Assembly: GCF_000025565.1 (NCBI RefSeq)
Contig: NC_014121.1
Span: 2,852,001 to 2,916,000, forward strand
DNA length: 64,000 nucleotides
From: Enterobacter cloacae subsp. cloacae ATCC 13047
GTDB taxonomy: Bacteria; Pseudomonadota; Gammaproteobacteria; Enterobacterales; Enterobacteriaceae
Reading direction: 5' to 3'
Under the pieces are notes generated by a model. That model saw only the letters and a list, made by a program, of their open reading frames with translations. It made no database searches and had not been told where the DNA came from. Of this stretch, positions 9,467-19,357 are shown piece after piece. How positions within the stretch are numbered: position 1 is the first letter of the stretch; each line of letters opens with the position of its first letter. Both the position numbers and the translations under genes were made by a program.

Positions 9467-9480
9467 TAAGATTAATCTTA
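9467..9480. promoter_or_regulatory. 14-bp perfect palindrome TAAGATTAATCTTA
   Basis: A perfect palindrome between amiD (ending at 9526) and the IprA-like gene. It could be a regulator site. It has no following T-run in either direction typical of a terminator. Confidence 0.3.
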
Positions 9481-9525
9481 TGATCATGCTCACAAAAACG
9501 AGGCATTCGGGTTAATCCCGAAGGA

Positions 9526-10356
9526 TTACCCCTGCCCGTATTTCTCTAAAAGTGCTTCGGCAATGGCCAGCGTTTCCACATCTGCCACGCCGTTCCACAG
9601 CTGCGGCCTGAAGTGCATCTGGAAGACCATAATGATGCGCTTCTGCTGAGCGGGGGTGCTGTTGTCGGGAACCTCGTAACCGTAACGCGCGAGCAAATCA
9701 AGTAACGCTGCGGTCTCCACGGCCTGATACCGTGGCCGCCCGTTCATATAGAACGCCACCCGGGACGCGTCGGGCCAGGCGCCAATCCCCTGCTCTGCAA
9801 GCTCGCGCCACGGGAACAGCGGACCGGGATCGTCCTTGCGCTGAGGCGCGATATCCGCATGGGCCACCACGTTCTCGGGTTTAATGTGATAGCGGGCAAT
9901 AATGTCTTTTGCGAGCGGCACCAGGGCCGCAATTTGCGCGGGTTCGAACGGGGAAAAGTGTTTTACCCCGGCCGTTTTTTGCCAGCCGCGATTCTCAAGC
10001 TCAATGCCAACCGACGTATCATTAATGCGGTTGGTGCCGCGCCAGAAGCTGATACCCGCATGCCAGGCCAGTTCGTTCTCGGGAACCAGCTGCCAGATGC
10101 GCGGTTTACCGTCCGGTGCGGGCGGCTTCGCCGGGATCAAATAGTGGGAGCTGACGTTCTTGTCCGTCAGCGTGGCCAGCGAACTGTCAAAGTCATCCGC
10201 CGTATAGTGGATAACCAGCACCTTGATGCGCGGATAGGCCGCCTGCGCCTGGTGGCGGGTATCCAGTTCATAGGCGCCTTTATCCACAATGCCTTTTTCC
10301 GTGGCGCACCCTGCCAGCAACAGCGCCAGCAGGAGTGTTGAAAACGCGCGTTTCAT
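9526..10356 (-). CDS. amiD: N-acetylmuramoyl-L-alanine amidase AmiD (lipoprotein)
   Basis: 276 residues. The lipoprotein signal ([17 protein letters not shown]) has its lipobox cysteine at residue 17. The amidase_2 zinc domain follows, with [14 protein letters not shown] and [21 protein letters not shown] giving the zinc histidines. The C-terminal part is the PG-binding-like domain found in AmiD. It cleaves the bond between MurNAc (or anhydroMurNAc) and the stem peptide, at the inner face of the outer membrane. Its start overlaps the end of ybjQ by 4 bp, so the two form an operon. Confidence 0.93.
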   Translation of the reverse strand: MKRAFSTLLLALLLAGCATEKGIVDKGAYELDTRHQAQAAYPRIKVLVIHYTADDFDSSLATLTDKNVSSHYLIPAKPPAPDGKPRIWQLVPENELAWHAGISFWRGTNRINDTSVGIELENRGWQKTAGVKHFSPFEPAQIAALVPLAKDIIARYHIKPENVVAHADIAPQRKDDPGPLFPWRELAEQGIGAWPDASRVAFYMNGRPRYQAVETAALLDLLARYGYEVPDNSTPAQQKRIIMVFQMHFRPQLWNGVADVETLAIAEALLEKYGQG

Positions 10357-10676
10357 CGACGGGTTTTCACCGCCGTACCGCTTACGCTCACCATCAGCAT
10401 GCTGGCATCTTTACCGACGGTTTCGTAGTCAATATCAATCCCCACGACCGCATCCGCCCCCAGTGCCTTGGCCTGTTCGCCCAGCTCTTTAAAGGCGATT
10501 TCCCGGGCTTTACGCAGCTCTTTTTCATACGCGCCAGAGCGGCCGCCGACGATATCGCGGATACCGGCAAAGAAATCGCGAAAAATGTTGGCCCCCAGAA
10601 TGGCTTCGCCCGTGACCACACCGCAATACTCGGTAATCGGCTGCCCTTCCAGGGTTGGCGTTGTTGAAAACTGCAT
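10353..10676 (-). CDS. ybjQ: YbjQ, UPF0145 family protein
   Basis: 107 residues, full length for the UPF0145/YbjQ family. The family signature [22 protein letters not shown] and the downstream [16 protein letters not shown] are present. The biochemical role is not established. It precedes amiD with a 4-bp overlap, an order conserved in E. coli. Confidence 0.92.
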   Translation of the reverse strand: MQFSTTPTLEGQPITEYCGVVTGEAILGANIFRDFFAGIRDIVGGRSGAYEKELRKAREIAFKELGEQAKALGADAVVGIDIDYETVGKDASMLMVSVSGTAVKTRR

Positions 10677-10783
10677 GGTTTCTCTCCTTCTTTAGCGTTC
10701 AATGCCTTAGCCCATAACTTCACCAGCATTATCGGTTCGTTACGCTATGATTGAAAGGATAGTTAATAAATAAGGAAATCAAC

Positions 10784-11302
10784 ATGCGCTACTCTGCTTT
10801 AACGCTTTTGGTGCCCTGCGCGCTGGTGCTCAGCGCGTGTACCACCACGGTCACGCCAGCCTTTAAGGATATCGGTACCCGCAGCGGCCCCTGTATAGAG
10901 GGCGGCCCGGATACCGTGGCGCAACAGTTCTATGATTATCGCATTCAACACCGCAGCAACGATCTCACCGGCCTGCGTCCGTATCTGAGCGATGGGCTGG
11001 CAAAACTGCTGAACGATGCCACGCGCGATCCGCAGCACAACGCGCTGCTGAAATCCGATCCGTTCTCCAGTCGCACGACGTTGCCGGACAGCGCCGAGGT
11101 GGCCAGCGCCTCGACCATCCCGAACACCGATGCGCGTAACATCCCCCTGCGCGTGAAGCTGACCCAGGGCACCCAAACCTGGCAGGATGAAGTGCTGATG
11201 ATCCGCGAAGGCCAGTGCTGGGCGGTGGATGACGTACGCTATATCGGCGGGAGCGTACACGCCCCGGCAGGCACGCTGCGCCAGTCGATTGAGAATCGCT
11301 AA
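10784..11302 (+). CDS. ybjP: YbjP family lipoprotein
   Basis: 172 residues with a lipoprotein signal (MRYSALTLLVPCALVLSAC, lipobox cysteine at residue 19). The remainder is a compact domain of unknown function, matching E. coli YbjP in position and length. It is transcribed divergently from ybjQ-amiD. A ribosome site (AAGGAAATCAAC) precedes the ATG. Confidence 0.88.
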   Translation: MRYSALTLLVPCALVLSACTTTVTPAFKDIGTRSGPCIEGGPDTVAQQFYDYRIQHRSNDLTGLRPYLSDGLAKLLNDATRDPQHNALLKSDPFSSRTTLPDSAEVASASTIPNTDARNIPLRVKLTQGTQTWQDEVLMIREGQCWAVDDVRYIGGSVHAPAGTLRQSIENR

Positions 11303-11449
11303 ACCCACTGTTTCAGAATTGTAAACCCCGAAAAATGTGCGGCATTTCATGCGGAATGCCGACATTTATACTCGCCGACCTTGGGCTTCGCTATTTTGTG
11401 CTATGTTTAAGGGGTATTACGGGTTATATTTAACTTTTAACGCAGAAAT

Positions 11450-11467
11450 ATTGCATAACTATTCTGT
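11450..11467. promoter_or_regulatory. Candidate ArgR box upstream of artP
   Basis: TGCATAACTATTCT (11452-11465) matches most of the ARG box core TGAATWWWWATTCA. It lies 60-80 bp upstream of artP, in the 226-bp ybjP-artP gap. In E. coli the art genes are repressed by arginine-bound ArgR. The match is imperfect. Confidence 0.35.
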
Positions 11468-11528
11468 CAACGGTACTATCTGCGGCCTCAATTGCTATAG
11501 ATTGCCTGGATGAGTAAAGACTGCCCCG

Positions 11529-12257
11529 ATGAGTATTAAACTAAACGGCATTAACTGCTTCTACGGCGCACACCAGGCGCTGTTCGACATCACGCTGGAG
11601 TGCCCGGAAGGCGAAACGCTGGTTTTGCTTGGCCCAAGTGGCGCGGGTAAAAGTTCTCTTTTGCGTGTCCTTAATCTGCTTGAAATGCCCCGTTCAGGAA
11701 CGCTGGCTATCGCCGGTAACCACTTTGATTTTGCGAAAACGCCGTCCGATAAAGCGATTCGTGAACTGCGTCAAAACGTTGGCATGGTCTTCCAGCAATA
11801 CAACCTCTGGCCGCACCTGACCGTCCTGCAAAACCTGATTGAAGCGCCCTGTCGCGTTCTCGGTTTGAGCAAGGATCAGGCCATGGCGCGTGCTGAAAAG
11901 CTGCTGGAGCGTCTGCGCCTTAAGCCCTACAGCGATCGTTATCCGCTGCACCTCTCCGGGGGTCAGCAACAGCGTGTGGCGATTGCCCGTGCGCTGATGA
12001 TGGAGCCAGCGGTACTGCTGTTTGATGAGCCGACCGCCGCGCTGGACCCGGAAATCACCGCCCAGATCGTGAGCATCATTCGTGAGCTGGCGGAAACCAA
12101 CATTACTCAGGTCATCGTCACCCATGAAGTGGAAGTGGCGCGTAAAACCGCCAGCCGTGTGGTCTACATGGAAAACGGGTATATCGTTGAGCAAGGTGAT
12201 GCGAGTTGCTTTACCAACCCGCAAACCGATGCCTTCAAAAACTACTTATCTCACTGA
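11529..12257 (+). CDS. artP: Arginine ABC transporter ATPase ArtP
   Basis: 242 residues, identical in length to E. coli ArtP. It has Walker A (GPSGAGKSS), the ABC signature (LSGGQQQ) and Walker B with the catalytic Glu ([11 protein letters not shown]). It powers uptake of L-arginine through ArtQ and ArtM with the periplasmic binding proteins ArtI and ArtJ. It is the first gene of artP-I-Q-M, with 20 bp to artI. Confidence 0.97.
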   Translation: MSIKLNGINCFYGAHQALFDITLECPEGETLVLLGPSGAGKSSLLRVLNLLEMPRSGTLAIAGNHFDFAKTPSDKAIRELRQNVGMVFQQYNLWPHLTVLQNLIEAPCRVLGLSKDQAMARAEKLLERLRLKPYSDRYPLHLSGGQQQRVAIARALMMEPAVLLFDEPTAALDPEITAQIVSIIRELAETNITQVIVTHEVEVARKTASRVVYMENGYIVEQGDASCFTNPQTDAFKNYLSH

Positions 12258-12277
12258 GAGTGCCAGGGAAAATGATA

Positions 12278-13009
12278 ATGAAAAAAGTATTGATTGCCGC
12301 GCTGCTCGCTAGCTTCAGCCTTTCCGCTACCGCAGCCCAGACCATCCGTTTCGCCACCGAAGCGTCCTATCCTCCGTTTGAATCTATCGACGCCAACAAC
12401 AAGATTGTGGGCTTCGATGTCGATCTGGCTAACGCGCTGTGTAAAGAGATCGACGCGACCTGTACCTTCAGCAACCAGGCGTTTGACAGCCTGATCCCAA
12501 GCCTGAAGTTCCGCCGTATCGACGCCGTGATGGCCGGTATGGACATCACCCCAGAGCGTGAAAAGCAGGTGCTGTTCACCACGCCGTACTATGACAACTC
12601 CGCCCTGTTTATTGGTCAGAAAGGGAAATTTACCTCTGTTGACCAGCTGAAAGGCAAAAAAGTGGGCGTACAGAACGGCACCACGCACCAGAAATTCATC
12701 ATGGATAAACATCCGGAAATCACCACCGTGCCTTACGACAGCTACCAGAACGCGAAGCTGGATCTGCAGAACGGCCGTATCGATGGCGTGTTTGGTGACA
12801 CCGCGGTAGTGACCGAATGGCTGAAAGCCAACGATAAACTCGCGCCAGTGGGCGACAAAGTGACCGATAAGGACTACTTCGGCACAGGTCTGGGGATTGC
12901 CGTTCGTCAGGGCAACACTGAGCTGCAGCAGAAATTCAACGCTGCGCTGGAAAAAGTGAAGAAAGACGGCACCTACGAAACCATCTATAAAAAATGGTTC
13001 CAGAAGTAA
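12278..13009 (+). CDS. artI: Arginine periplasmic binding protein ArtI
   Basis: 243 residues from the ATG at 12278 (MKKVLIAALLASFSLSATAA, signal peptide). An ATG two codons upstream (12272) is also in frame. The mature part is an SBP_bac_3 fold with the PPFESIDANN and FDVDL segments typical of ArtI/ArtJ. It delivers arginine to ArtQM-ArtP and is very close to E. coli ArtI. It is 6 bp upstream of artQ. Confidence 0.96.
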   Translation: MKKVLIAALLASFSLSATAAQTIRFATEASYPPFESIDANNKIVGFDVDLANALCKEIDATCTFSNQAFDSLIPSLKFRRIDAVMAGMDITPEREKQVLFTTPYYDNSALFIGQKGKFTSVDQLKGKKVGVQNGTTHQKFIMDKHPEITTVPYDSYQNAKLDLQNGRIDGVFGDTAVVTEWLKANDKLAPVGDKVTDKDYFGTGLGIAVRQGNTELQQKFNAALEKVKKDGTYETIYKKWFQK

Positions 13010-13015
13010 TTCCTG

Positions 13016-13732
13016 ATGAATGAAATTCTTCCTTTAGCAAGCGCCGCCGGGATGACCGTCGGCCTTGCCGTTTGCGCACTGATTATCGGCCTGGTGCTGG
13101 CGATGTTCTTTGCGGTATGGGAATCTGCAAAGTGGTTCCCTGTCGCCTGGACCGGCTCCGCGCTGGTCACCGTGCTGCGTGGGCTACCGGAGATTCTGGT
13201 GGTCCTGTTTATCTATTTCGGTTCCTCACAGCTGCTGCTGACGCTGTCGGACGGCTTTACCCTCAATCTTGGCGTCGTGCAGATCCCGGTGCAGATGCAG
13301 ATTGAAAACTTCGACGTCAGCCCGTTCCTCTGTGGCGTCATTGCCCTTTCCCTGCTCTATTCTGCGTACGCGTCGCAAACCCTGCGCGGTGCGCTGAAAG
13401 CGGTACCGCAAGGACAATGGGAATCTGGCCAGGCGCTGGGAATGTCGAAAGCGGCGATCTTCTTCCGTCTGGTGATGCCGCAGATGTGGCGTCATGCCCT
13501 GCCGGGTTTAGGGAACCAGTGGCTGGTGCTGCTGAAAGATACGGCGCTGGTGAGCCTGATAAGCGTTAACGATTTAATGCTGCAAACCAAAAGCATCGCT
13601 ACCCGCACCCAGGAGCCGTTTACCTGGTACATTGTGGCGGCGGCTATCTACCTGGTGATCACGTTGCTGAGTCAGTACATCCTTAAGCGTATTGACCTGC
13701 GTGCGACGCGCTTTGAACGGAGACCAGGCTGA
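13016..13732 (+). CDS. artQ: Arginine ABC transporter permease ArtQ
   Basis: 238 residues, a HisM/GlnP-type permease with about five membrane helices. The EAA loop region ([23 protein letters not shown]) contacts the ATPase. It forms the membrane channel together with ArtM. Its stop overlaps the artM start (TGATG), indicating translational coupling. Confidence 0.96.
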   Translation: MNEILPLASAAGMTVGLAVCALIIGLVLAMFFAVWESAKWFPVAWTGSALVTVLRGLPEILVVLFIYFGSSQLLLTLSDGFTLNLGVVQIPVQMQIENFDVSPFLCGVIALSLLYSAYASQTLRGALKAVPQGQWESGQALGMSKAAIFFRLVMPQMWRHALPGLGNQWLVLLKDTALVSLISVNDLMLQTKSIATRTQEPFTWYIVAAAIYLVITLLSQYILKRIDLRATRFERRPG

Positions 13733-14400
13733 TGCTGGACTATTTACCCGAGCTGATGAAAGGGCTGCACACCAGCCTGACGTTGACCGTGGCGTCCATC
13801 ATCGTGGCGCTGATCCTGGCGCTGATCTTTACCATCATCCTGACGCTGAAAACGCCGGTGCTGGTGTGGATTGTGCGCGGCTATATCACCCTCTTTACCG
13901 GTACGCCGCTGCTGGTGCAGATCTTCCTGATTTACTACGGCCCGGGCCAGTTCCCGTCGCTACAGGAGTATCCGGTTATCTGGCATCTGCTCTCTGAGCC
14001 GTGGCTGTGTGCCCTGATCGCCCTTTCACTGAACAGCGCTGCCTACACCACTCAGCTGTTCTACGGAGCGATCCGCGCCATTCCTGAAGGACAATGGCAG
14101 TCCTGCGGCGCGCTCGGCATGAGCAAAAAAGATACGCTGGCCATTTTGCTGCCGTACGCCTTTAAGCGTGCCCTCTCCTCTTACTCCAACGAAGTGGTGC
14201 TGGTGTTCAAGAGTACCTCGCTGGCCTACACCATCACCCTGATGGAAGTGATGGGCCACGGGCAACTGCTGTATGGACGCACCTACGATGTGATGGTGTT
14301 TGGCGCGGCAGGCGTGGTGTATCTGGTAGTTAACGGACTGTTGACGCTGATGATGCGCCTGATCGAGCGTAAAGCGCTGGCATTTGAGCGCAGAAATTAA
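13732..14400 (+). CDS. artM: Arginine ABC transporter permease ArtM
   Basis: 222 residues, the second permease of the arginine importer. It has membrane helices throughout and an EAA loop (YGAIRAIPEGQWQSCGALGMSK). It is the last gene of artPIQM and is followed by a rho-independent terminator at 14430-14462. Confidence 0.96.
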   Translation: MLDYLPELMKGLHTSLTLTVASIIVALILALIFTIILTLKTPVLVWIVRGYITLFTGTPLLVQIFLIYYGPGQFPSLQEYPVIWHLLSEPWLCALIALSLNSAAYTTQLFYGAIRAIPEGQWQSCGALGMSKKDTLAILLPYAFKRALSSYSNEVVLVFKSTSLAYTITLMEVMGHGQLLYGRTYDVMVFGAAGVVYLVVNGLLTLMMRLIERKALAFERRN

Positions 14401-14429
14401 TCACTTAAATGCATAAAACGGTATTGATA

Positions 14430-14462
14430 AAGCGGGTAACCTGATGGGTTATCCGCTTTTTT
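14430..14462 (+). terminator. Rho-independent terminator after artM
   Basis: A hairpin with arms AAGCGGGTAACC and GGGTTATCCGCTT (one G-T wobble) is followed by a run of eight or more T. It separates artPIQM from artJ. Confidence 0.8.
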
Positions 14463-14492
14463 TTATTCCACAATAAATATTTAATCATTTAT

Positions 14493-14510
14493 ATTGAATA
14501 TAAATTCAAT
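14493..14510. promoter_or_regulatory. ArgR box upstream of artJ
   Basis: ATTGAATATAAATTCAAT fits the 18-bp ARG box (TGAAT-N4-ATTCA core) perfectly. It lies 45 bp upstream of the artJ ATG. A weaker AT-rich half-match lies directly to the left, as expected for paired ARG boxes. This suggests arginine repression of artJ. Confidence 0.65.
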
Positions 14511-14555
14511 AAATGGCATTGTGCTTTCATAAGACCTACAGACGGGAGTATTACA

Positions 14556-15287
14556 ATGAAAAAGTTAGTTCTGGCCGCATTACTGGCAACGTTTGCCGCA
14601 GGCGCAACGGCTGCCGATAAAATCAATTTCGGCGTTTCTGCCACGTATCCACCATTTGAATCGCTGGATGCCAGCAACCAGATCGTGGGTTTTGATATCG
14701 ATCTGGCGAAAGCGCTGTGCAAACAGATGCAGGCCGACTGCACCTTTACCAACCATGCCTTTGACAGCCTGATCCCGTCCCTGAAATTTAAAAAATACGA
14801 CGCGGTGATCTCCGGTATGGACATCACGCCAGAGCGTAGCAAGCAGGTGGCCTTCACCGACCCATACTACGCCAACTCGGCGGTGGTCATTGCGAAGAAA
14901 GGGGCTTATAAATCCTTTGATGAGCTGAAAGGCAAACGCATCGGGATGGAAAACGGCACCACGCACCAGAAATACCTCCAGGATAAACATCCTGAAGTGA
15001 AAACCGTGGCCTATGACAGCTATCAGAACGCGATTATCGACCTGAAAAATGGCCGTATTGATGGCGTATTTGGTGACACCGCGGTCGTCAACGAATGGCT
15101 GAAAACCAACCCGCAGCTCGGTACGGCAACCGAAAAAGTGACCGATCCGCAGTACTTCGGTACGGGTCTGGGCATTGCGGTGCGTCCGGATAACAAAGCG
15201 TTGCTGGCAAAACTGAACGGCGCGCTGAAGGCGATTAAAGCTGACGGTACGTATCAGAAAATCAGCGACCAGTGGTTCCCGCAGTAA
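14556..15287 (+). CDS. artJ: Arginine periplasmic binding protein ArtJ
   Basis: 243 residues, a paralogue of ArtI, with signal peptide MKKLVLAALLATFAAGATAA and the same SBP_bac_3 ligand fold. In E. coli ArtJ binds L-arginine with high affinity and feeds the ArtQMP importer. It is transcribed alone after the artM terminator and lies downstream of a clear ArgR box. It is followed by a BIME. Confidence 0.95.
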   Translation: MKKLVLAALLATFAAGATAADKINFGVSATYPPFESLDASNQIVGFDIDLAKALCKQMQADCTFTNHAFDSLIPSLKFKKYDAVISGMDITPERSKQVAFTDPYYANSAVVIAKKGAYKSFDELKGKRIGMENGTTHQKYLQDKHPEVKTVAYDSYQNAIIDLKNGRIDGVFGDTAVVNEWLKTNPQLGTATEKVTDPQYFGTGLGIAVRPDNKALLAKLNGALKAIKADGTYQKISDQWFPQ

Positions 15288-15294
15288 CTTTTTT

Positions 15295-15368
15295 TGCCGG
15301 GTGACGGCTTCGCCTTACCCGGCCTACGGGGGGAGTTGTAGGCCGGGTAAGCGCAGCGCCACCCGGCA
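15295..15368. repeat. BIME: two inverted REP (PU) elements
   Basis: Two opposed copies of the enterobacterial REP unit (GCCGGGTGACGGCTTCGCC type, then GGCCGGGTAAGCGCAGCGCC) lie around CCTACGG. They fill the gap between artJ and the convergent kinase gene. Confidence 0.85.
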
Positions 15369-15373
15369 CTCTC

Positions 15374-16843
15374 TCACAACGGCACGAAGAACCTGAATCG
15401 CGCCCCGCTCACCGACTCCATCAGCCTGATCCCTCCCCCGTGTAGTTCCAGCATCCGTTTGACAATCAACAGCCCTAACCCACCGCGATTCTCCCGCGTT
15501 GCCTGCGGATTCAACGCTGAAGGCCGCTGGAACAGATCGTCGCGCAGCGCGGCATCCACACCGGTTCCTGAATCGGCCACCTCAACCTGTAGCTTTTCAT
15601 TCTCCTGCCATACGGCGAGACGGATCTTGCCGCCGGTGGGGGTATGGCGGATGGCGTTATCCAGCAGATTGGTCACCACGCGCTCTATCATCGAGACATC
15701 GGCATACACCAGCGGCAGCGGCCCGGGAACGTCTATCTGGAGCTGAAGCTCGCGCGTGCGCGCCGTGAGTTCAAACTTTTGCGCCACGTCGGAAATAAGC
15801 TCTCCCATCGCAAAACGCTCGCGCTGGGGCTTGATGCCGCCGTGCTCAAGACGCGCAAGCTCAAACAGCTGCTGTGACAGGTGACGCACCTTTTGCCCCT
15901 GACGCAACGCCGTGGCGAGGTATTGCTGATGCTCCTGCGGCGTCAGTGTGGCGGATTTCAGCGACAGCGTCTCCAGATAGCCCAGCAGCGAGGTCAGCGG
16001 CGTGCGTAAGTCGTGGGAAATATTGGCGATAAACTCCCGGCGCTGGCGGTCGCTGTCGGCCAGTTGATCCCACTGGTGGGTGATTTTGCGTGCCAGCTCG
16101 ATAAAATTGTTACGCAGGAGCGCCACTTCATCTTTTGCTGCCACATCCGGCTGTTGGACCGCCAGCGCGCGTATCGCGCTCATGCTGTCATGCTCCAGCC
16201 CGGCCACTTCACGCGTCAATCGTTTAACCGGACGCGTGACCCAGTACCAGATCAGTAAGCCCGCCAGCAGGCCAAACAGCGCCACCCACAGCATCGACCA
16301 GAGCACCGTACTCCACAGCGCCTTGTGCCAGGCCATGTCCGCCAGCGCGTTCGACTCCTCGCCCTGTAAAATAATATACAGATAGCCTTTAAGCTCGCCG
16401 TCCTGACGTAACGGCGTCGCGCTGAACACTTTCTTGTTCTGGCTACGCGGATCGTCGCCAAAAACCGGCATGGCCGCACCGCTGAGGAACTCCTGTACCG
16501 GCGCGAGATTGATGCTTTGTCGCTGAATATGGCCCGGCGGGGCGGCATCGGCCAGGATATCGCCATCCGGGGAGACGACGTACAGTTCCACGCTCGGGTT
16601 GAAGGTCATCAGCCTGTCAAAGAGCGGTTTCAGCGCGGTACGGTCGACCCTGCCCTGGGCGTTCAGAATTGGTTCGCGCTGCACGATCTGTTGCGCCAGG
16701 CCGCCAGAGAGACGCTGAACCATGGCGTTACCATACTGCATGCTGCTGTAGAGCTGGACGGCGCAGGCGACGGCGGCACAGAGCATCATCAATAAAATGA
16801 ACAGCAGCGTCAGGCGCTGGCTCAGGCTAAAGCGGCGCATCAT
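15374..16843 (-). CDS. Sensor histidine kinase of a two-component system (OmpR/PhoB-partner type)
   Basis: 489 residues from the ATG pair at 16843. There are two membrane helices (about residues 10-30 and 165-190) around a periplasmic sensor domain, then a HAMP region. The HisKA domain has the phosphoacceptor in FIANISHDLRTPL. The HATPase_c N box (LLDNAIRHTP) and G boxes (DSGTGVD, GGLGLLIVKR) follow. The signal is unknown and I do not recognise a named E. coli orthologue. It overlaps the ancestral end of the response-regulator gene by 17 bp. In this sequence the regulator frame reads straight into it, giving an apparent 719-residue fusion. Confidence 0.85.
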   Translation of the reverse strand: MMRRFSLSQRLTLLFILLMMLCAAVACAVQLYSSMQYGNAMVQRLSGGLAQQIVQREPILNAQGRVDRTALKPLFDRLMTFNPSVELYVVSPDGDILADAAPPGHIQRQSINLAPVQEFLSGAAMPVFGDDPRSQNKKVFSATPLRQDGELKGYLYIILQGEESNALADMAWHKALWSTVLWSMLWVALFGLLAGLLIWYWVTRPVKRLTREVAGLEHDSMSAIRALAVQQPDVAAKDEVALLRNNFIELARKITHQWDQLADSDRQRREFIANISHDLRTPLTSLLGYLETLSLKSATLTPQEHQQYLATALRQGQKVRHLSQQLFELARLEHGGIKPQRERFAMGELISDVAQKFELTARTRELQLQIDVPGPLPLVYADVSMIERVVTNLLDNAIRHTPTGGKIRLAVWQENEKLQVEVADSGTGVDAALRDDLFQRPSALNPQATRENRGGLGLLIVKRMLELHGGGIRLMESVSGARFRFFVPL

Positions 16844-17533
16844 GGTGCGGCTCCGCAAATTTATAGCCTTTTCCCCACACGGTGCGAATGATCTCCGGCT
16901 CGGCAGCGTCTTTTCAATCTTGATGCGCAGGCGGTTAATATGGGTGTTAACGGTATGCTCGTAACCTTCGTGCTGATAGCCCCACACCTGCTCCAGCAGC
17001 GCCAGACGCGAGAAGACCTCGCCAGGATGGCGGGCAAAGAAGTACAGCAGTTCAAACTCGCGCGGGGTGAGATCCACTATCTGGCCGTGAAGCAGCACGC
17101 TGCGGGCCAGCGGGTCGATCGTCAGGCCATGCGCCTGAATATTCCCGGCACTCTGCGCCTGCCCCATCGCCTGCTGGCGGCGGAACAGCGCCTTAATGCG
17201 CGCAATCAGCTCCTGCACCGAGAACGGTTTTGCCAGATAATCATCCGCGCCGGTTTCCAGGCCGGTGATCCGATCGGTTTCGCTGCTGCGGGCGCTAATA
17301 ATGATCACCGGCAGGTAGCGGGTAATCTGGCGAATACGACGGCAAATCTCCAGGCCGTCGACGTTGGGGAGCATGAGATCGAGGATCACCGCGTCCCACG
17401 GCTGTTTTTCAAGGCACTGTAATGCGTTGCCGCCGTCGGGCTCGTGGGTGATGATGTAGCCTTCATCTTCTAAATTGAGTCGCAGAAGTGCCGCGATATC
17501 GTGGTCATCTTCCACCAGCAGGATCTGCTTCAT
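16827..17533 (-). CDS. OmpR-family response regulator, frameshifted near the 3' end
   Basis: A receiver domain (residues 1-120; Asp at LDLMLPNVDG, Lys in AKPFS) is followed by a winged-helix DNA-binding domain (LTPREFELLYFFARHPGEVFSR...VNTHINRLRIKIEK). After KIEK the frame changes. Adding one G at about 16910/16911 restores the family ending DAAEPEIIRTVWGKGYKF and a TAG at 16827-16829. As given, the frame instead runs into the kinase at 16843. The last strand-turn-strand wing (WGKGYKF) is therefore lost, which should impair DNA binding unless the base is a sequencing error or a -1 slip at A-AAG occurs. Confidence 0.8.
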
Positions 17534-17625
17534 GGGTAAGCCTTATTTCATCTCTTATGACGTAAGCTTACCTGATTTCGCAGGGTTGAAGAGTTCACAT
17601 TTTGTTGAAGATTTTGCGGATGTCA

Positions 17626-17652
17626 TGCCGGGTGGCGGCTACGCCTTACCCG
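17626..17652. repeat. Single REP element overlapping the rlmC stop
   Basis: A REP unit (TGCCGGGTGGCGGCTACGCC type) whose head covers the rlmC TAG (17639-17641). The last codons of rlmC are thus REP-derived. Confidence 0.7.
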
Positions 17653-18778
17653 GGATGCGGGTTAACAACGTCAACACTTCATAATGCGCGGTATGCGGGA
17701 ACATATCGAAAAGCTGAACGCGTTCAATGCGGTAGCCCGGCAGGTGAGCGATATCTGTCGCCATGGTACGGGCGTTGCAGCTGGAGTAGATAATGTAATC
17801 CGGCGCCATCTGGCTCAGATAGTCGCACAGCGCCTTGCCAATGCCCCGGCGCGGCGGGTTGACCAGCACCAGCTCCGGTACGTTGCCCTGCCCGGTCGCG
17901 AACTGCGTGGAGTCCAGCGCCTGGAAGTGCAGATTGGTTAATCCGAGCTCAGCGGCAGACTGTTTCGCGCAGGCAATCGCTTCGGCGGCGATCTCAATCC
18001 CGGTCAGCTGCATCTCAGGCGTGGCGCAGTGCAGACCAAAGCCCCCGACACCGCAGAACAGATCCCACATATGATGGATGTTTAACGCCCTCACCCAGTC
18101 GCGGGCGGTGGCATATAACGCACTCGCCACCGTCGGGTTGGTCTGGAAGAAACTTTGCGGGCGGATCCACAGCGGCACGTTGTTGAACGTTTCCGCCAGC
18201 GCATGCTGCCCGGTGAAGAAGATCTCTGTCTTCCCCTCCATGATCGCCATATGCACCGGCTGAATATTGGCGGTAATGACCTTCAGTTGCGGAAGCTGCT
18301 CCTGCAGCCACGGCAGCGCCGCGCGCAGTTGTTCCAGCTTGGCTTGCGAGCGCAGCACGAAACGCAGCATCATACCGCCGTCCATCTGGCTCTCGGTCAG
18401 GAGGAGATATTTCAGCTCGCCGCGCTTACGGGCGACGTTATAAGGCGTTAACCCCGCGCGGGCAATAAACGGTTTGAGTGCCGCGAAGACCGGCTCAAAC
18501 GAGGCAGGATAAAGCGGGCAGCCGGTGAGATCTTCCGGCGTGCCGTCGCGATGCAGCATGCCCAGCAGCGGTTTTTCTACGCTGCCGCTGACCACCATTT
18601 TGGCTTTATTACGAAAACCCTGCTCCGGGCCGCTGACGGGGGCGCACCACTCGCCCACCGCATGTTCAGCCAGCAGCTGTTGCAGGTCGGCCATTTTGGC
18701 GGTGAGTTGTTGAGAGACCGGCTGTTCTATCCACTGACAGGAGCGGCAGCGTCCGGCGTCATAGAGTGCGCACTGCAT
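17639..18778 (-). CDS. rlmC: 23S rRNA (uracil-747-C5)-methyltransferase RlmC
   Basis: 379 residues (E. coli 375). The N-terminal cysteines in [14 protein letters not shown], plus a later one in LTGCPLYP, bind the Fe-S cluster. The SAM fold shows [12 protein letters not shown] and LVNPPRRG, and the catalytic Cys lies in [12 protein letters not shown]. It makes m5U747 in 23S rRNA. It also carried the name rumB. The C-terminus is slightly extended into a REP element. Confidence 0.95.
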   Translation of the reverse strand: MQCALYDAGRCRSCQWIEQPVSQQLTAKMADLQQLLAEHAVGEWCAPVSGPEQGFRNKAKMVVSGSVEKPLLGMLHRDGTPEDLTGCPLYPASFEPVFAALKPFIARAGLTPYNVARKRGELKYLLLTESQMDGGMMLRFVLRSQAKLEQLRAALPWLQEQLPQLKVITANIQPVHMAIMEGKTEIFFTGQHALAETFNNVPLWIRPQSFFQTNPTVASALYATARDWVRALNIHHMWDLFCGVGGFGLHCATPEMQLTGIEIAAEAIACAKQSAAELGLTNLHFQALDSTQFATGQGNVPELVLVNPPRRGIGKALCDYLSQMAPDYIIYSSCNARTMATDIAHLPGYRIERVQLFDMFPHTAHYEVLTLLTRIPGKA

Positions 18779-18818
18779 AGGAAAACCTTAAGAATAACGA
18801 GGGCTGCGATTATACACA

Positions 18819-19292
18819 TTATTGCAGGCGGAAGAACCGCCGGCTTGAGGCTGGAGCAAAGAGCAGCAGGAGCACCAGCATATCGGGTAATTTCTGCATG
18901 ACCAGCGCATGGAAGATCTCACGTTTGGATCCACCGGCAATGCTGAACAGCTCCGGATAGCCATAGCCCAGCGAGGCGGCCCACAGATAGCTGGCGGCGG
19001 TCACCTGCGTCAGCAGATAGACCCAGCGCGCCCAGTTGCGCCCTTTAACCAGCGAAAACGCGCAGTAGATTTCGATAAACACCAGCAGAAGGCTGCTGAG
19101 GAATACCAGCGTGAGGTTCCAGGTTTGCACGCTGCGGTGAATGAACTCACCGATGCCGCGCGCCCCCAGTGTGTTGAGGATCATCAGTACATCAAGACAG
19201 CGGATCATAATAATAGCGAGCGCCGCCACCTGCACCAGCGCAGGTACGTTTGGACGAGCGTGCGTAAGACGTGATTTTTTTAATAATCCCAA
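18819..19292 (-). CDS. ybjO: YbjO family inner-membrane protein (DUF2593)
   Basis: 157 residues with about four hydrophobic helices, corresponding to E. coli YbjO in size and location between rlmC and potI. The function is unknown. A short intergenic stretch without features separates it from potI (19358). Confidence 0.88.
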   Translation of the reverse strand: MGLLKKSRLTHARPNVPALVQVAALAIIMIRCLDVLMILNTLGARGIGEFIHRSVQTWNLTLVFLSSLLLVFIEIYCAFSLVKGRNWARWVYLLTQVTAASYLWAASLGYGYPELFSIAGGSKREIFHALVMQKLPDMLVLLLLFAPASSRRFFRLQ

Positions 19293-19357
19293 TGTTTTAC
19301 TTCCCTGAAAAACAGTGCCGCGTCATGCGCGGCACATCACTGGAAATAATAATTCCT

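Noticed and set aside
15374..17533. Genuine 719-residue hybrid sensor-regulator
   Set aside because: The domain order (receiver and DNA-binding domain before the kinase), the intact kinase start codon and the restored regulator end after adding one base argue for two genes.
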